Below are positions 15,878 through 24,464 of a stretch of 35,372 nucleotides of DNA, piece by piece. The DNA is from a virus. The notes beneath the pieces were generated by a model, which saw only the letters and a list, made by a program, of their open reading frames with translations, made no database searches and had not been told where the DNA came from. The first letter of the stretch is position 1, and each line of letters starts with the position of its first letter. The stretch spans positions 1 through 35,372 of the IMG/VR virus record IMGVR_UViG_3300034012_001657; one strand, written 5' to 3'. A program made the translations under genes and the position numbers.

Positions 15878-16387
15878 CTAGAACCCTTGACGCTTCAATG
15901 CCTCACGAATCCCACGGTTCCTAGCCCGCCAGTACCGCTCAATTCGTCCCAAAGAACCGCCCATCTTGCGACCACCAAACACACCGCGCCGAATCATGCG
16001 GCTTGTACCCGTAGGCGAAAGCTGGTACTTGGCATAAGGAGCCGTAGACCCCAGATACCAATTCCCAGGAGTCCTTTCCGTCAGGTAGATCGAACGCCGA
16101 AGCCGTCCAGTCTGGGTATTGATCGGGTTTGGAGCAAGCCTAGCGCGTCCGCGTCTATCCCCCCTCTGCCCGCGCCCTGCGCTTCCAGCCGATCCACCCC
16201 GTCCGTATGGGTGGCCCATCTTGCGGAGCGCATCCGTCTTAACTGAACCGCTCATCTCCTTGTGCAAGTCGCGCCGTGCCTGCTGAACGCTCTTTAAAAC
16301 AAGCTCCCGGTGAGTCCCGTTCATCTTGGCAAAAGCCTTGATATGAGCCTGGAAAAGCGAAGCAGAAGAAAGGTGCTTCCTAGCCAC
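15878..16387 (-). CDS. Neck/tail-completion protein, HK97 gp10-like (169 aa)
   Basis: A 169-residue, very basic protein. The pattern INTQTGRLRRSIYL, YAKYQLSPTGTSRM and RRGVFGG matches the HK97 gp10-type family (TGxLRxSI then YAxxxExGT and a basic end), which acts at head-tail joining or tail completion. A Gly/Arg-rich insert near 58-85 is unusual. It overlaps the upstream gene by eight bases. Its TAG stop is also the first three bases of the junction element that leads into the major tail gene. Confidence 0.75.
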   Translation of the reverse strand: MARKHLSSASLFQAHIKAFAKMNGTHRELVLKSVQQARRDLHKEMSGSVKTDALRKMGHPYGRGGSAGSAGRGQRGDRRGRARLAPNPINTQTGRLRRSIYLTERTPGNWYLGSTAPYAKYQLSPTGTSRMIRRGVFGGRKMGGSLGRIERYWRARNRGIREALKRQGF

Positions 16388-16832
16388 GCGCCCTCTGCAC
16401 CACGAAACTTACGACCATCTCAACAACCGTTCGCCGTTGACCCGAACCGTCCATCTCCCCGGTAATCTCGTCAAGCCCGACCTCTTCCACGAGCGGCATC
16501 ATCCCCATAGTGCCAAACGTCGCGTTGGTTTCAATCGCAAAGCAAAGCGCATCAACCTGATCAAATACAAGATCAATCGGTCGCTGGGTACTCGCAGTGA
16601 TCGCAAACTCCCCGCGAACGGTGACGGTGAAAATTCCTGCTGGTTTTCTACCCGTCCCATACTCGCTGTTCCTATCCGTGGTGATCCGCTGTGGAGCAAT
16701 GATCGCGTGTGGAATGTTGATCTCGAGTCCAGGCGAACCCATGTACACGTTCGCTTCGCTCAGCCCCCACTCAGCAACAACCGCATCGTGCAGCTCATCC
16801 AAAATCGGCCTGTAATGATCAGAAAATGCCAT
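16380..16832 (-). CDS. Probable tail terminator protein (150 aa)
   Basis: A 150-residue alpha/beta protein: N-terminal helix (HYRPILDELHDAVVAEW), then beta strands, a mid helix (PIDLVFDQVDALCFAIET) and a final strand VEMVVSFVVQ. This order fits tail terminator proteins that cap the tube and join it to the head. It sits between the head-closure and gp10-like genes, where such a gene is expected. Named by fold impression and position, so an alternative connector role is possible. Confidence 0.65.
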   Translation of the reverse strand: MAFSDHYRPILDELHDAVVAEWGLSEANVYMGSPGLEINIPHAIIAPQRITTDRNSEYGTGRKPAGIFTVTVRGEFAITASTQRPIDLVFDQVDALCFAIETNATFGTMGMMPLVEEVGLDEITGEMDGSGQRRTVVEMVVSFVVQRARG

Positions 16833-16833
16833 C

Positions 16834-17163
16834 TTATAAAATCTCCGAGAGAATCACGTTGCAATTTGAAGCGATTGGGACAACGTTGAAAGTGAAAGGT
16901 GGGCGCATAATCCGAAATGAGCGCGAACTAAACTCCACCACCCCGCCCATAACGTAGAGCGAAGCAGACGCCGGAGTGGTCAGGAGCAGGAACGGACGAT
17001 CAATATCCACCCCCGTAAGTTCGTAAGCCGCAGTCGTTGTCATGGGCGTTATCTGCACCGTGTCCGCAGTCCCAGCCGAGAACGTTTGACCGCCATGCCC
17101 TTCCCCACCCACGATAGAGTTGGAGACTGGCAACTTGACCGTCACCGCCAAACTCAGAATCAT
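16834..17163 (-). CDS. Probable head closure / stopper protein (109 aa)
   Basis: A 109-residue beta-rich protein that starts in an ATGA overlap with the adaptor gene. The gene order adaptor, this gene, tail terminator matches the head-completion order of HK97-like phages, where this slot encodes the stopper or head-tail joining protein. The sequence has no catalytic motif. A small decoration protein is an alternative. Confidence 0.55.
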   Translation of the reverse strand: MILSLAVTVKLPVSNSIVGGEGHGGQTFSAGTADTVQITPMTTTAAYELTGVDIDRPFLLLTTPASASLYVMGGVVEFSSRSFRIMRPPFTFNVVPIASNCNVILSEIL

Positions 17164-17801
17164 AGAATCACCATGCGCTTGTACTTGGCAACCACAGCGT
17201 TGAATCGCTCCTCAGCGGCTCTTGCTTTGCCACCCAGCCCTTCAACAAGCTCCGAGCCTGACGCGCCGTAGGTTAGCTCAACCGGACCTTGTTTGACCTT
17301 CTCGTAATTGCCACCAGCCGCGTTTGCCTGATAGTTGTAGATCGTAACCGCCGCCTTCAGCAGGATCGCCTCAAACACGTCCTCAGGAATCGTCGTGCTG
17401 TATCCCTTGCGACCAGTCACGCTGAAATCCTTGATCCCAAACGAGCGAGGACCACGGAAGCGCACCATGTCATAAGGTCCAGCTTCAGGGAGCAAGAAGT
17501 AATCCTGGTCTACCACCAATTCAGTACCCGCATCGCTCGGAGTAACGTTTGCTTTTAATGAAGTCAGCGTGAAATACGTCGTTGGCAAATAAAGCGCATC
17601 ACCGCTCTCATGGGCTGAACTAAAGATCGTGGTGCTTGCGTTCGCGTCTGCCTTGAAAGGCTTGATCCCGGTGAGCCTCTCGAAATCTTCAACCGCCGAA
17701 TCGAGCATGGATTGGTAGCCGCTGGAAATCACCGTCGGCAAAGTAGGTGAGCCGAGGTATCCAGTGAGTTCGGAGGTCGTAGGGTAGTTTGCTCGCGGCA
17801 T
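17160..17801 (-). CDS. Head-tail connector (adaptor, gp6-like, 213 aa)
   Basis: A 213-residue protein. The N-terminal stretch (TSELTGYLGSPTLP and AVEDFERLTGIKPF) and the helical C-terminal region (DVFEAILLKAAVTIYNYQAN) resemble gp6-like adaptors that bind the portal after DNA packaging. The ATG at 17801 follows GGGGGGTGTTTAG. That ribosome-binding site is in the 3' arm of a 9-bp hairpin (17813-17836), so translation of this low-copy protein may be limited just after the capsid and head-protein genes. Confidence 0.7.
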   Translation of the reverse strand: MPRANYPTTSELTGYLGSPTLPTVISSGYQSMLDSAVEDFERLTGIKPFKADANASTTIFSSAHESGDALYLPTTYFTLTSLKANVTPSDAGTELVVDQDYFLLPEAGPYDMVRFRGPRSFGIKDFSVTGRKGYSTTIPEDVFEAILLKAAVTIYNYQANAAGGNYEKVKQGPVELTYGASGSELVEGLGGKARAAEERFNAVVAKYKRMVIL

Positions 17802-17812
17802 ATAAAACTAAA

Positions 17813-17836
17813 CACCCCCCTATCGCTAGGGAGGTG
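17813..17836 (-). promoter_or_regulatory. Hairpin that encloses the ribosome-binding site of the adaptor gene
   Basis: In minus-strand RNA, CACCTCCCT (17836-17828) pairs with AGGGGGGTG (17821-17813) around the loop AGCGAT: nine pairs with one G-U. On the plus strand the same position is a C-A mismatch, so the structure fits the leftward transcript. The 3' arm is the adaptor Shine-Dalgarno. The following UUUAGUUUUA might also let it act as a weak terminator. Folding energy was not calculated. Confidence 0.65.
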
Positions 17837-17860
17837 CTTTTGATCCTGCTATTGCCGCAA

Positions 17861-18310
17861 TTAAGCGACGTAGACAGAAGCCGCAACAGTTGCTGTTGGG
17901 TGAGTTGGAGCGCTAAGCCGACCATCTCCAGCAAATGCAGTCACAGCGTCAAGTACGACGTTGGCAACGGTTCGAGCCGAGACAAGCCGCACGTATCGGT
18001 ACGGCGACGCCGGACGCGCAACACCAATGAGCGCGATCTTGTTGGAGTTAGCCGAGCCAATAACGGTTGTGGTTGCACCCGTTAAAGCCGTCCAGCCAGT
18101 AGAGCCGTTTGCCGATCCTTCCACAGTGAAGATCACCTGACCGGAGCCAGTGATCGCGCCAATGTGAGCAGAAAAGACCACGGACGCGAAGTCCAGAAGG
18201 TCAACAGCCGCAGAGTTTACACTGGTAGTACCAGCCGCAAGAGTGAACGTGGTAGCCGCTGTACCATCAGGAGCAACACGTTCGATTCGATAGTTAGATG
18301 TTAGGTTCAT
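17861..18310 (-). CDS. Head-associated beta-sandwich protein (149 aa)
   Basis: A 149-residue Ala/Thr/Ser-rich protein with alternating beta strands (VVFSAHIGAITGSGQVIFTV, then YRYVRLVSARTV), starting after a good AAGGA site. It directly follows the major capsid gene, a common position for decoration proteins or head fibres; the fold impression fits a jelly-roll or Ig-like domain. I do not recognise a named family. It is followed by the hairpin at 17813-17836. Confidence 0.65.
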   Translation of the reverse strand: MNLTSNYRIERVAPDGTAATTFTLAAGTTSVNSAAVDLLDFASVVFSAHIGAITGSGQVIFTVEGSANGSTGWTALTGATTTVIGSANSNKIALIGVARPASPYRYVRLVSARTVANVVLDAVTAFAGDGRLSAPTHPTATVAASVYVA

Positions 18311-18319
18311 TGTTTTTCC

Positions 18320-19627
18320 TTAGATGCATCGGAGCGTTCTGAACGCCGCTGGTTGTGCCGGTGCGCCGCCGATTCGGTAGCGCAAAGTAAATAAGGTTCG
18401 GTTGGAAGTGTAGTTCACTTCTTGCTGAACCTTAATGGTCATCACACCGCGTCGAGCAAGCACGTATTGGGACAGATCACCGAAGATCACAGGCAACGCG
18501 CCATCAGCCAAGTTCGGCATGTGCGCGGAGTAAGCAATCGGGTAACCGTTCAAAGTGTCAGGCTGAGCATCAGTGATACCGTTGTTGACACCGCCACGCC
18601 GGAAGATCGGCTGACCGTCTGAACCTTGCAGAGTGATCGCAGCCTTTCCAGCCGATTGTCGGTTCATAACAAAAGTACCGTTGGATGCGTATTGCTCAGG
18701 AAGCTCCATTGTGACTCCCACCAGGTCTTGCCAGGAGAAGGAGTCGTTGACAGTTGTGGCAACGTTGGTGATACCGTTAGCGAAGCCAGTTGCAGAAGCA
18801 GTGACCAAGCCAAGCGGCCCGAGGTTTCCACCGAGACCGTTTGCAATCAAGCCATCAATGTTCACAGCCGCCATTTCCATCAAGTTCGTGGTGATCCAAG
18901 AACCGAAGTTCACTGTATCTTCCAAGAAGTCGTTGGTAACAGGCAAAGTCGCCATATACGTGTGAATGTTGATCACAGTCTCACCGAATACTGGCTCAGG
19001 GTTCACGTTTGCCGCAGTAGCTGAGGCAGGTTGCTCACCCGTGAGGATCGGACGCATACCGGAGGTATACAGATCGTCGGCGGTGTACCGAATCGTCGGG
19101 TACTTGATCTGGTTGCTTGCGGCTTGGAAGTTGGTCACCAAGTTCTGCAACCGATACGGAGCTACCTTTCGCTGGATCGGGTCAGTCATAAACTGAGGAG
19201 GAACGAAGAATCCACCTTCAGTGTCAACCATTTCGTTGACGACCTTAAGAGTCTGGGTATCGCTTGGCTTACCCTTGGTCATGAAGAAGTCAACAAATGC
19301 CTTGACGTGTTCGTCGGTGCCATAGATTCGAGCTTGCTTCTCGGTCATCTCTGGACGGTCGTCAAAGGTCAAACCCTTGCTCGAAAGAACAGCAGATTCA
19401 GCCTTTGCAGTGGTATCAAGAGCATTGACGCCCTTACCAGCCGCCAGGTCAGCCTGTGCCTTTTCAGCCGCAACAGCAGCTTCCATTTGGGACTTGAGTG
19501 AGGTAAGTTCCTCGGTCATAGCCTTCAGTGCGGTCACTTCTTCCGAGGAAGCCGTGCCAGCCTGAGCCTTCACAATGATTGGCTCCATTTTGGAGCGCAG
19601 TTCAGTTTCTTTTTGAGTGAAATTCAT
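18320..19627 (-). CDS. Major capsid protein, HK97 fold
   Basis: 435 residues from ATG 19627 (the frame stays open upstream to a TTG, but that would run inside the protease gene). Residues 1-85 are a charged helix with Glu/Lys/Ala (QKETELRSKMEPIIVKAQ), the delta domain that scaffolds assembly and is removed by the protease. The capsid proper starts near 90-100 with KAFVDFFMTKG. The segments GGFFVPPQFM, RYTADDLYT, LPVTNDFLED, FVMNRQS and LNGYPIAYS are typical of HK97-type phage capsids. Its neighbours are the protease and decoration-like genes. Confidence 0.92.
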   Translation of the reverse strand: MNFTQKETELRSKMEPIIVKAQAGTASSEEVTALKAMTEELTSLKSQMEAAVAAEKAQADLAAGKGVNALDTTAKAESAVLSSKGLTFDDRPEMTEKQARIYGTDEHVKAFVDFFMTKGKPSDTQTLKVVNEMVDTEGGFFVPPQFMTDPIQRKVAPYRLQNLVTNFQAASNQIKYPTIRYTADDLYTSGMRPILTGEQPASATAANVNPEPVFGETVINIHTYMATLPVTNDFLEDTVNFGSWITTNLMEMAAVNIDGLIANGLGGNLGPLGLVTASATGFANGITNVATTVNDSFSWQDLVGVTMELPEQYASNGTFVMNRQSAGKAAITLQGSDGQPIFRRGGVNNGITDAQPDTLNGYPIAYSAHMPNLADGALPVIFGDLSQYVLARRGVMTIKVQQEVNYTSNRTLFTLRYRIGGAPAQPAAFRTLRCI

Positions 19628-19631
19628 AGCG

Positions 19632-20387
19632 TTACGAAAGTGCAAGGACAGCCTCAGCGACAGCCGCAAGTGCTAATTGAGCATCAGCGTCCGGCGTTTC
19701 GGGTTCTTGCTTTTGGTCGTTGTCCGCAATAAAGCCGTCAATTTCTTCACGCATCTGCTTGAGCAGCTCAAGATTCTCGCTAGAGAACGCGCCACCTTCA
19801 GATTTGCGAAGTTCAGCGACTTCTTTGGACCTGGTTACGAGCTTCGAAACGGCATCACGAACCGAACCGATATGATCAGCAAATCGCGCTCCAGACGCTT
19901 TCACTGAAACTGTGGACGTGGCAGGGTTGGAACCACGCAAAACCGGGGACACTTCGACCAAATCAGTCGCAGTCACCCAGTAATCTTCACCCTCAATCTC
20001 GCGCCCTTTTTCGTAATAACCGACAGACCACTCATCAAGGACGCCGTCGCGGATCAGCGCGAAAGTCTCTCGAGACTTCTGAACGTCCATTGAAAACTGG
20101 CACTTGACGTACAGTCCGCCAAATTCGCGGATAGATTCAGGCAGGGAAGGATCACCAGCAGGAATCTCCCTAGCTTCAATGACCTTGCCGAGCAGTTCGG
20201 ACCAGTTGTGGAAATAGGCAACCTTGGGCATCTTCCGGGAAATACTTTCGCCGTAGCAACCGTAGCGCATCCGCTCTCCGTGGCTATCCTTCAGGTTGTA
20301 GACCGAGACGAACGCTTCAACCATCCCCTCATCGGAGGCAGATTTAAGCACGGTCAAACAGTTCTTTCGCACGAGGCTTTCGCTCAT
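19632..20387 (-). CDS. HK97-type prohead protease with long C-terminal tail
   Basis: 251 residues from ATG 20387, preceded by AGGTG in a TAGGTGTTTAG element; a GTG start inside the element is less likely. The serine protease domain (1-150) has VAYFHNW with His 60, and DEWSVGYY with Ser 121, matching the catalytic His and Ser of the family. It cuts the capsid delta domain during maturation. Residues 165-251 are a charged, helical, Glu/Gln/Asp-rich tail (ELLKQMREEIDG), like an internal scaffold. The capsid gene starts four bases after its stop. Confidence 0.9.
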   Translation of the reverse strand: MSESLVRKNCLTVLKSASDEGMVEAFVSVYNLKDSHGERMRYGCYGESISRKMPKVAYFHNWSELLGKVIEAREIPAGDPSLPESIREFGGLYVKCQFSMDVQKSRETFALIRDGVLDEWSVGYYEKGREIEGEDYWVTATDLVEVSPVLRGSNPATSTVSVKASGARFADHIGSVRDAVSKLVTRSKEVAELRKSEGGAFSSENLELLKQMREEIDGFIADNDQKQEPETPDADAQLALAAVAEAVLALS

Positions 20388-20415
20388 GCCTAGACTAAAC
20401 ACCTAGGATAAAAAC

Positions 20416-21135
20416 CTAGTCGTCAAATGGATCGAAACCGAGTTTGCCGTCTGAGCGTACAATGCGGCACTGGCAGTTGTGCCTACAATCCGTGGAGCAA
20501 TCGCCTGGAAAAGAAGGAAGCTCACCAGGTAGCCAAGGATTCAGGGATTCGTACTCTATGCAGTCCTGGCACGATTCAGCCGCAGACCGATCCCAAGTGA
20601 ATTCAACCTCTAGCCCCTGCTCTTCAGTCCCAAGCACAAATGCCTCGTTGGCAGTCCCGCGCACACGCGTACCATAAGCCCGCGCCCGTTCCTTGAGCAA
20701 GCCATCAGCCCATTCTTCCCCGTCAAAATAGCGACCGGACACGAAATCATCGCGCCAATTCGCAATGAAAAAGGAATCAAAATCAGCAGCGACCCGCCCC
20801 GCTTGCTGATCGGCTGAGTTGAAAGCGTCAGTCATCCCCGAACGCTTCCGGCCAATAAACCAAGCCTTAGAGTGAGCGTCTTCGATCAAAAGGTAAGCAT
20901 CATCCGCGAACTGCTGAGGATCAATGGCACCAGACTTCACTTGCTCAACAAGACCCATAAGATCGCCCTTTAATGCCCGGTAAATCTGGGTCAAGGTCTC
21001 CTCAACATCAAAGCCGCTCGGCAATGCCTTGCCAATGTTGTCCCGGTACGCTTTTGAACGCGGTCTATGCCCGAGCGTGGTGATCAAAACCGCCTGATCG
21101 GGAGGCAATCCACCGTCTAACCGAATCTCACACAT
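20416..21135 (-). CDS. Head morphogenesis (MuF-like minor head) protein
   Basis: 239 residues from ATG 21135, which overlaps the portal stop by eight bases; an upstream start would lie well inside portal. The C-terminal zone has CQDCIEYES and then DCRHNCQCRIV, the cysteine/histidine pattern of Mu gpF-type minor head proteins. The N-terminal helical region would pack against the portal. Such proteins can be injected or help head assembly. The gene order portal, this gene, protease, capsid is standard. Confidence 0.8.
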   Translation of the reverse strand: MCEIRLDGGLPPDQAVLITTLGHRPRSKAYRDNIGKALPSGFDVEETLTQIYRALKGDLMGLVEQVKSGAIDPQQFADDAYLLIEDAHSKAWFIGRKRSGMTDAFNSADQQAGRVAADFDSFFIANWRDDFVSGRYFDGEEWADGLLKERARAYGTRVRGTANEAFVLGTEEQGLEVEFTWDRSAAESCQDCIEYESLNPWLPGELPSFPGDCSTDCRHNCQCRIVRSDGKLGFDPFDD

Positions 21136-22375
21136 CAGATCGCCCTTGCTTCTTTGCCAGACTCTCCGCAAGCCGAGCCTTTGCAAGAGTCAGACTGGCC
21201 GCAGAACTCAAATCCTGGTAAAACCCGTCCACACTGGCCGGCTCAAAGTCGAGCGCAGTTCTCGCTTCGTTCAGCATGACAATGCCACCCTGGTACAAAA
21301 GCGTGTACCTGGCTTCCAATTCTGCACGGTCAAGTTGTAACGCCTCAACACCACGCCTATCATAGCCCAAATAGAGCGCAGAATCGTCAGTAAAAATACG
21401 TAAAAACTGGTCAGTAAATTGACTTGCGATAATGTCAGTCACCGGAATGAGGAACTGGTTCCAAGCAAGCCGGATCATCTGGGTCAAATTGTTATATGTG
21501 CTTGTTTCCTGACCCGATGCAAGCTGCAACACAGCCGGAGGAACGCCAAACGCCGCACAAATCCGTTGCTCTGGGATGTTGCGAACCTTTTCGAGGATCA
21601 TGTCCTTTGGATTGGATCTGATCTCCTGAATCTTGAGCTTCGTGCTTGATACCAGCGTCTTGCCCCGGTTGCTTCCAGTCGTTGCGCTTTTCCAAGCCGC
21701 TGTGATTGCCTTGACCGCATCCTCGTCAAAGTTCGCGGACTCGTCGTCGCTGGAAATGATCGAACCAACGACGCCAAAGTTTGAAAGCACAGCGCGGAGA
21801 TACTCGCTTGCCTCCTGGTCGGTCAGCACCTCACGGAGACAGGCCTTCAGTGGTGAGTATCCGCGTCTGGAATCTTCAGGGTCGATACCATAACGCAGAA
21901 TGATCAAATCCTGCTCGTCAAAATACGTCGTCTCGCCGCTTGGTGCTACGTACTGAACTTTCCCGCCCTGGAACGTGCAGTAATAATGGTACAGGTACTG
22001 CAATCCGACGATGCGACCCCTGGTATCGCGCACAGGGTAGAAAAATGCCGTGCCTTCGGTGATGAGGGACATCCACATCCCGAACATTGCGTTGCGGCTG
22101 GAGATACCTTGCACCGGAGCGGTGATTGCCTCAAGCACCAACGGAAGTTTTACAATCTCGTCCTGGTCGGTCGCATCATCCTTCTTGAACACCGCAAGTG
22201 GAGCCGCCGAAGACTGAACCCATGCCCAGTTAATCAGCGACATCACCACGGAATTAAGGTGCAATGGCTCCTTCTGCGGGTCGAGCGAGCGCAAAACAGG
22301 AACCTGAAGCATACCGACGCTAGAGCGTGGCGCAGTAGACAGGAAGAACTGCTTAACCCGCTGGGATAGATTCAT
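21128..22375 (-). CDS. Portal protein, HK97 family
   Basis: 415 residues from ATG 22375 (the frame opens with GTG at 22390 within the junction element; AGGTG then lies at the right distance from the ATG). Typical portal features are VVMSLINWAW, YLYHYYCTFQ, LIILRYGIDPEDSRRGYSPL, IPEQRICAAFGVPPAVL and a long helical region to the end. It forms the 12-part ring through which DNA is packed and ejected. It directly follows the large terminase. Confidence 0.92.
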   Translation of the reverse strand: MNLSQRVKQFFLSTAPRSSVGMLQVPVLRSLDPQKEPLHLNSVVMSLINWAWVQSSAAPLAVFKKDDATDQDEIVKLPLVLEAITAPVQGISSRNAMFGMWMSLITEGTAFFYPVRDTRGRIVGLQYLYHYYCTFQGGKVQYVAPSGETTYFDEQDLIILRYGIDPEDSRRGYSPLKACLREVLTDQEASEYLRAVLSNFGVVGSIISSDDESANFDEDAVKAITAAWKSATTGSNRGKTLVSSTKLKIQEIRSNPKDMILEKVRNIPEQRICAAFGVPPAVLQLASGQETSTYNNLTQMIRLAWNQFLIPVTDIIASQFTDQFLRIFTDDSALYLGYDRRGVEALQLDRAELEARYTLLYQGGIVMLNEARTALDFEPASVDGFYQDLSSAASLTLAKARLAESLAKKQGRSDV

Positions 22376-22390
22376 ATCTAGGCTAAACAC

Positions 22391-23740
22391 CTACACCGCA
22401 ATAGATACGCGCCGTTTCGCCACCAAGTAGTTGAACCCACCAGCGAGCGTATCAACCTGGTCATCATGGCGCCCACGCGGAAACGTCCGCAACTCTTCAA
22501 CGAATTCGGTATTCCAATGAGCGCGAGCAATGACGATATTCTCACCCGCGATCTGAGACGCGACAGGCTCAGCGCGAACCTCTTTGCTTCCCGTTTCCCG
22601 TTCGTCATAGACCGGAAAGCCAGCGAGCATCCGCTTCATCGCGCTGATTTGAGCATCACCAGCAGAGCCGGGATCGTTTGGAAATACCTGCCTCACCACC
22701 CGTCCATCCCTGCTCACGGTTTGCAGGATCACCTGGTCGCGCTCAAAGACGTTCCAGCGACCACGCACTACATCGGTCACATAGAACCGACCATCGCGGC
22801 ACGGCCCTTCGATCAAGAGGCCGACGGTATAGTCCCCCTCCGGTGAGCTTGCCAAGTCCCACCGCCGAACCTTTGGCAGATTGATTGGCACTTCGTCATG
22901 GTTGCAGTACACCAGACTTCCAACCTTGAACAGCGTTCCTTCTCGTGGGCTTGGATTGCCTTGATACATCGCCTCAAACGAATATGGGTTCTGGAGCTTG
23001 CGTTCTTCGAGTTGCTCCAACGTCACACGGTCGGGACACAATGCCTCGCCAGGAGCGCGACCGAGAATGTCATCCTCAAGTGCGATAGCAGGAAGGTTTA
23101 GGAGCGTCCATCTGTGACTACCTGGAGCGTTCCGAATACGCCCGTGCAGTCCGTCCTGGTGCCACTCCGTGCCAATAAGTACCTGGTGCTTCATGTTCCG
23201 AGCGATCCAAACGTCCGTGAACCACTCCCACAGCGAGTCCCTGGCATTCAAACTCTCAGCTTGGTCGCGGTCTTTGATCGGGTCATCAAGTATCCCAATG
23301 TCTACCGGGAACGAGGTAAACGCACCACCAACACCAGTAGCGCGAACCTTGGAACCATCATCCAGTTCCCATTCCTGAACGCTCTTGAGGTCACCAGTAA
23401 ACTCAGCCCCAACGCCTTCCATAATCCGCCGGATAGAGCGTGAGATACGCAGGCTAGGAGTCTCAGAGTAGGACGCAATCCCCACGCGGGTTTCTTTGCG
23501 CTGGTTCAGCAGGAACGCTCCAAACCCGATAGATGCGACCTGGGTCTTGCCATGCTGCGGAGGGCAGGAAATCATCAGGTTCTCAATATCGCCATCAGCT
23601 AACGCCTGGAGATGCTCGATGATGAGCTTGGTATGCGGCCAGTCCCAACGCAGGTTAGGCATCGCGTAAGGAAGGAAGCGGCTTAGATCGCGCCGCCTAA
23701 TTTCCGCTTGAATTTCCGCTAGGGAGGGAACCCTTCGCAA
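22391..23740 (-). CDS. terL: Terminase large subunit
   Basis: 449 residues. Walker A CPPQHGKT (59-66) and Walker B DIGILDDP (about 147-154) form the packaging ATPase. The nuclease domain shows RRWDLASSPEGD (Asp 295), FPNDPG (Asp 356) and GRHDDQVD (426-430), the acidic metal-binding cluster. The start is TTG 23740, six bases after GGAGG, which lies inside the small-terminase gene; the two overlap by 44 bases. It packages DNA into the prohead together with the small subunit and portal. Confidence 0.93.
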   Translation of the reverse strand: MRRVPSLAEIQAEIRRRDLSRFLPYAMPNLRWDWPHTKLIIEHLQALADGDIENLMISCPPQHGKTQVASIGFGAFLLNQRKETRVGIASYSETPSLRISRSIRRIMEGVGAEFTGDLKSVQEWELDDGSKVRATGVGGAFTSFPVDIGILDDPIKDRDQAESLNARDSLWEWFTDVWIARNMKHQVLIGTEWHQDGLHGRIRNAPGSHRWTLLNLPAIALEDDILGRAPGEALCPDRVTLEQLEERKLQNPYSFEAMYQGNPSPREGTLFKVGSLVYCNHDEVPINLPKVRRWDLASSPEGDYTVGLLIEGPCRDGRFYVTDVVRGRWNVFERDQVILQTVSRDGRVVRQVFPNDPGSAGDAQISAMKRMLAGFPVYDERETGSKEVRAEPVASQIAGENIVIARAHWNTEFVEELRTFPRGRHDDQVDTLAGGFNYLVAKRRVSIAV

Positions 23741-24092
23741 GTAATGCCTCCAACTGGGTTAGTTCGTCAGCCGTGTACTTCGTGACATCTATAGCAGGTT
23801 CACCGCTTGATACCTCAAGCTTTGCCTTCTCAACCCACCCAAGCCGCACCTTGCACCAGAAGATTGTCGCGCTTGGACAATCGCCAGATGTTGCCATCTT
23901 GTAAAGGGTGCCTTTGACGGCTTGATTTAAGCAAGGTTCTGCCGCGTCAAGTTCCTCACGGTAATACTTGTAAAGTGTTGGGATACTGATTCCAACTTGT
24001 TCGCAAATCTCCGCGTGTGTTTGCCCACTGGACGCCCATTCAAAAACAAGCGCACGAGTCTCGTCAGTAGGCTCATGAGGAATCTTGGACAT
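23697..24092 (-). CDS. terS: Terminase small subunit-like DNA-binding protein
   Basis: A 131-residue protein with a helix-turn-helix near residues 23-43 (GQTHAEICEQVGISIPTLYKYY), followed by KMATSGDCPSATIFWCKVRLGW, a segment typical of small terminases that pair with this large subunit type. It would recognise the packaging site. No clear Shine-Dalgarno precedes the ATG at 24092. The 108-bp gap upstream is one of the longest in the leftward array and may hold a late promoter. Confidence 0.8.
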   Translation of the reverse strand: MSKIPHEPTDETRALVFEWASSGQTHAEICEQVGISIPTLYKYYREELDAAEPCLNQAVKGTLYKMATSGDCPSATIFWCKVRLGWVEKAKLEVSSGEPAIDVTKYTADELTQLEALLAKGSLPSGNSSGN

Positions 24093-24157
24093 CTTTTATA
24101 GACTAAAAATTAAAATAGGAGGGTGTTCAAGACCGGTGAAATTACATAAAACCGTGT

Positions 24158-24174
24158 CCGGAGTTCTCCTCCGG
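24158..24174 (-). terminator. Possible terminator hairpin before the terminase genes
   Basis: CCGGAG and CTCCGG form a 6-bp stem with a 5-base loop. In the leftward transcript it is followed by ACACGG and a short TTTTA. It lies 27 bases after the stop of the 24201 gene. The T-run is short and not adjacent, so this may be a weak terminator or a processing site between lysis and packaging genes. The remainder of 24093-24200 is AT-rich; I see no convincing promoter. Confidence 0.4.
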
Positions 24175-24200
24175 CTCTATTCCCAGGTATTCGTGAAAGT

Positions 24201-24449
24201 CTAGTCAGCGTCGATTTCGCCCTTGCTTGCAAGGAAGACGACGAGGTCGGAACCAGCATCAGCCCACACGCGGAAAAGGCGATCTGCCTCAATGCGGTCT
24301 TCTTCGCTTAGTCCAACAGCCTTGTAAGTCGCGTCTCGTTGCGCCTTCGGAACCGTCAAAGCTCGCTCTGCGAAAGCGTGTGCTTGAGCCGGGACTGTGG
24401 AAAGTGCAAGCCGAGCCGTTGCGATGATTGAGTTAAGATTGAAGTTCAT
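24201..24449 (-). CDS. Small phage protein near the lysis genes (82 aa)
   Basis: An 82-residue protein from ATG 24449, preceded by the junction element at 24457-24467 whose TAG ends the holin gene. A GTG inside the element is also in frame, but AGGTG would then be part of the coding sequence. The protein is helical and Ala-rich (ARLALSTVPAQAHAFAERAL) with an acidic end and no clear membrane segment. Possible roles include a lysis accessory or a packaging accessory. Not recognised. Confidence 0.6.
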   Translation of the reverse strand: MNFNLNSIIATARLALSTVPAQAHAFAERALTVPKAQRDATYKAVGLSEEDRIEADRLFRVWADAGSDLVVFLASKGEIDAD

Positions 24450-24464
24450 CACCGCTCTAAACAC

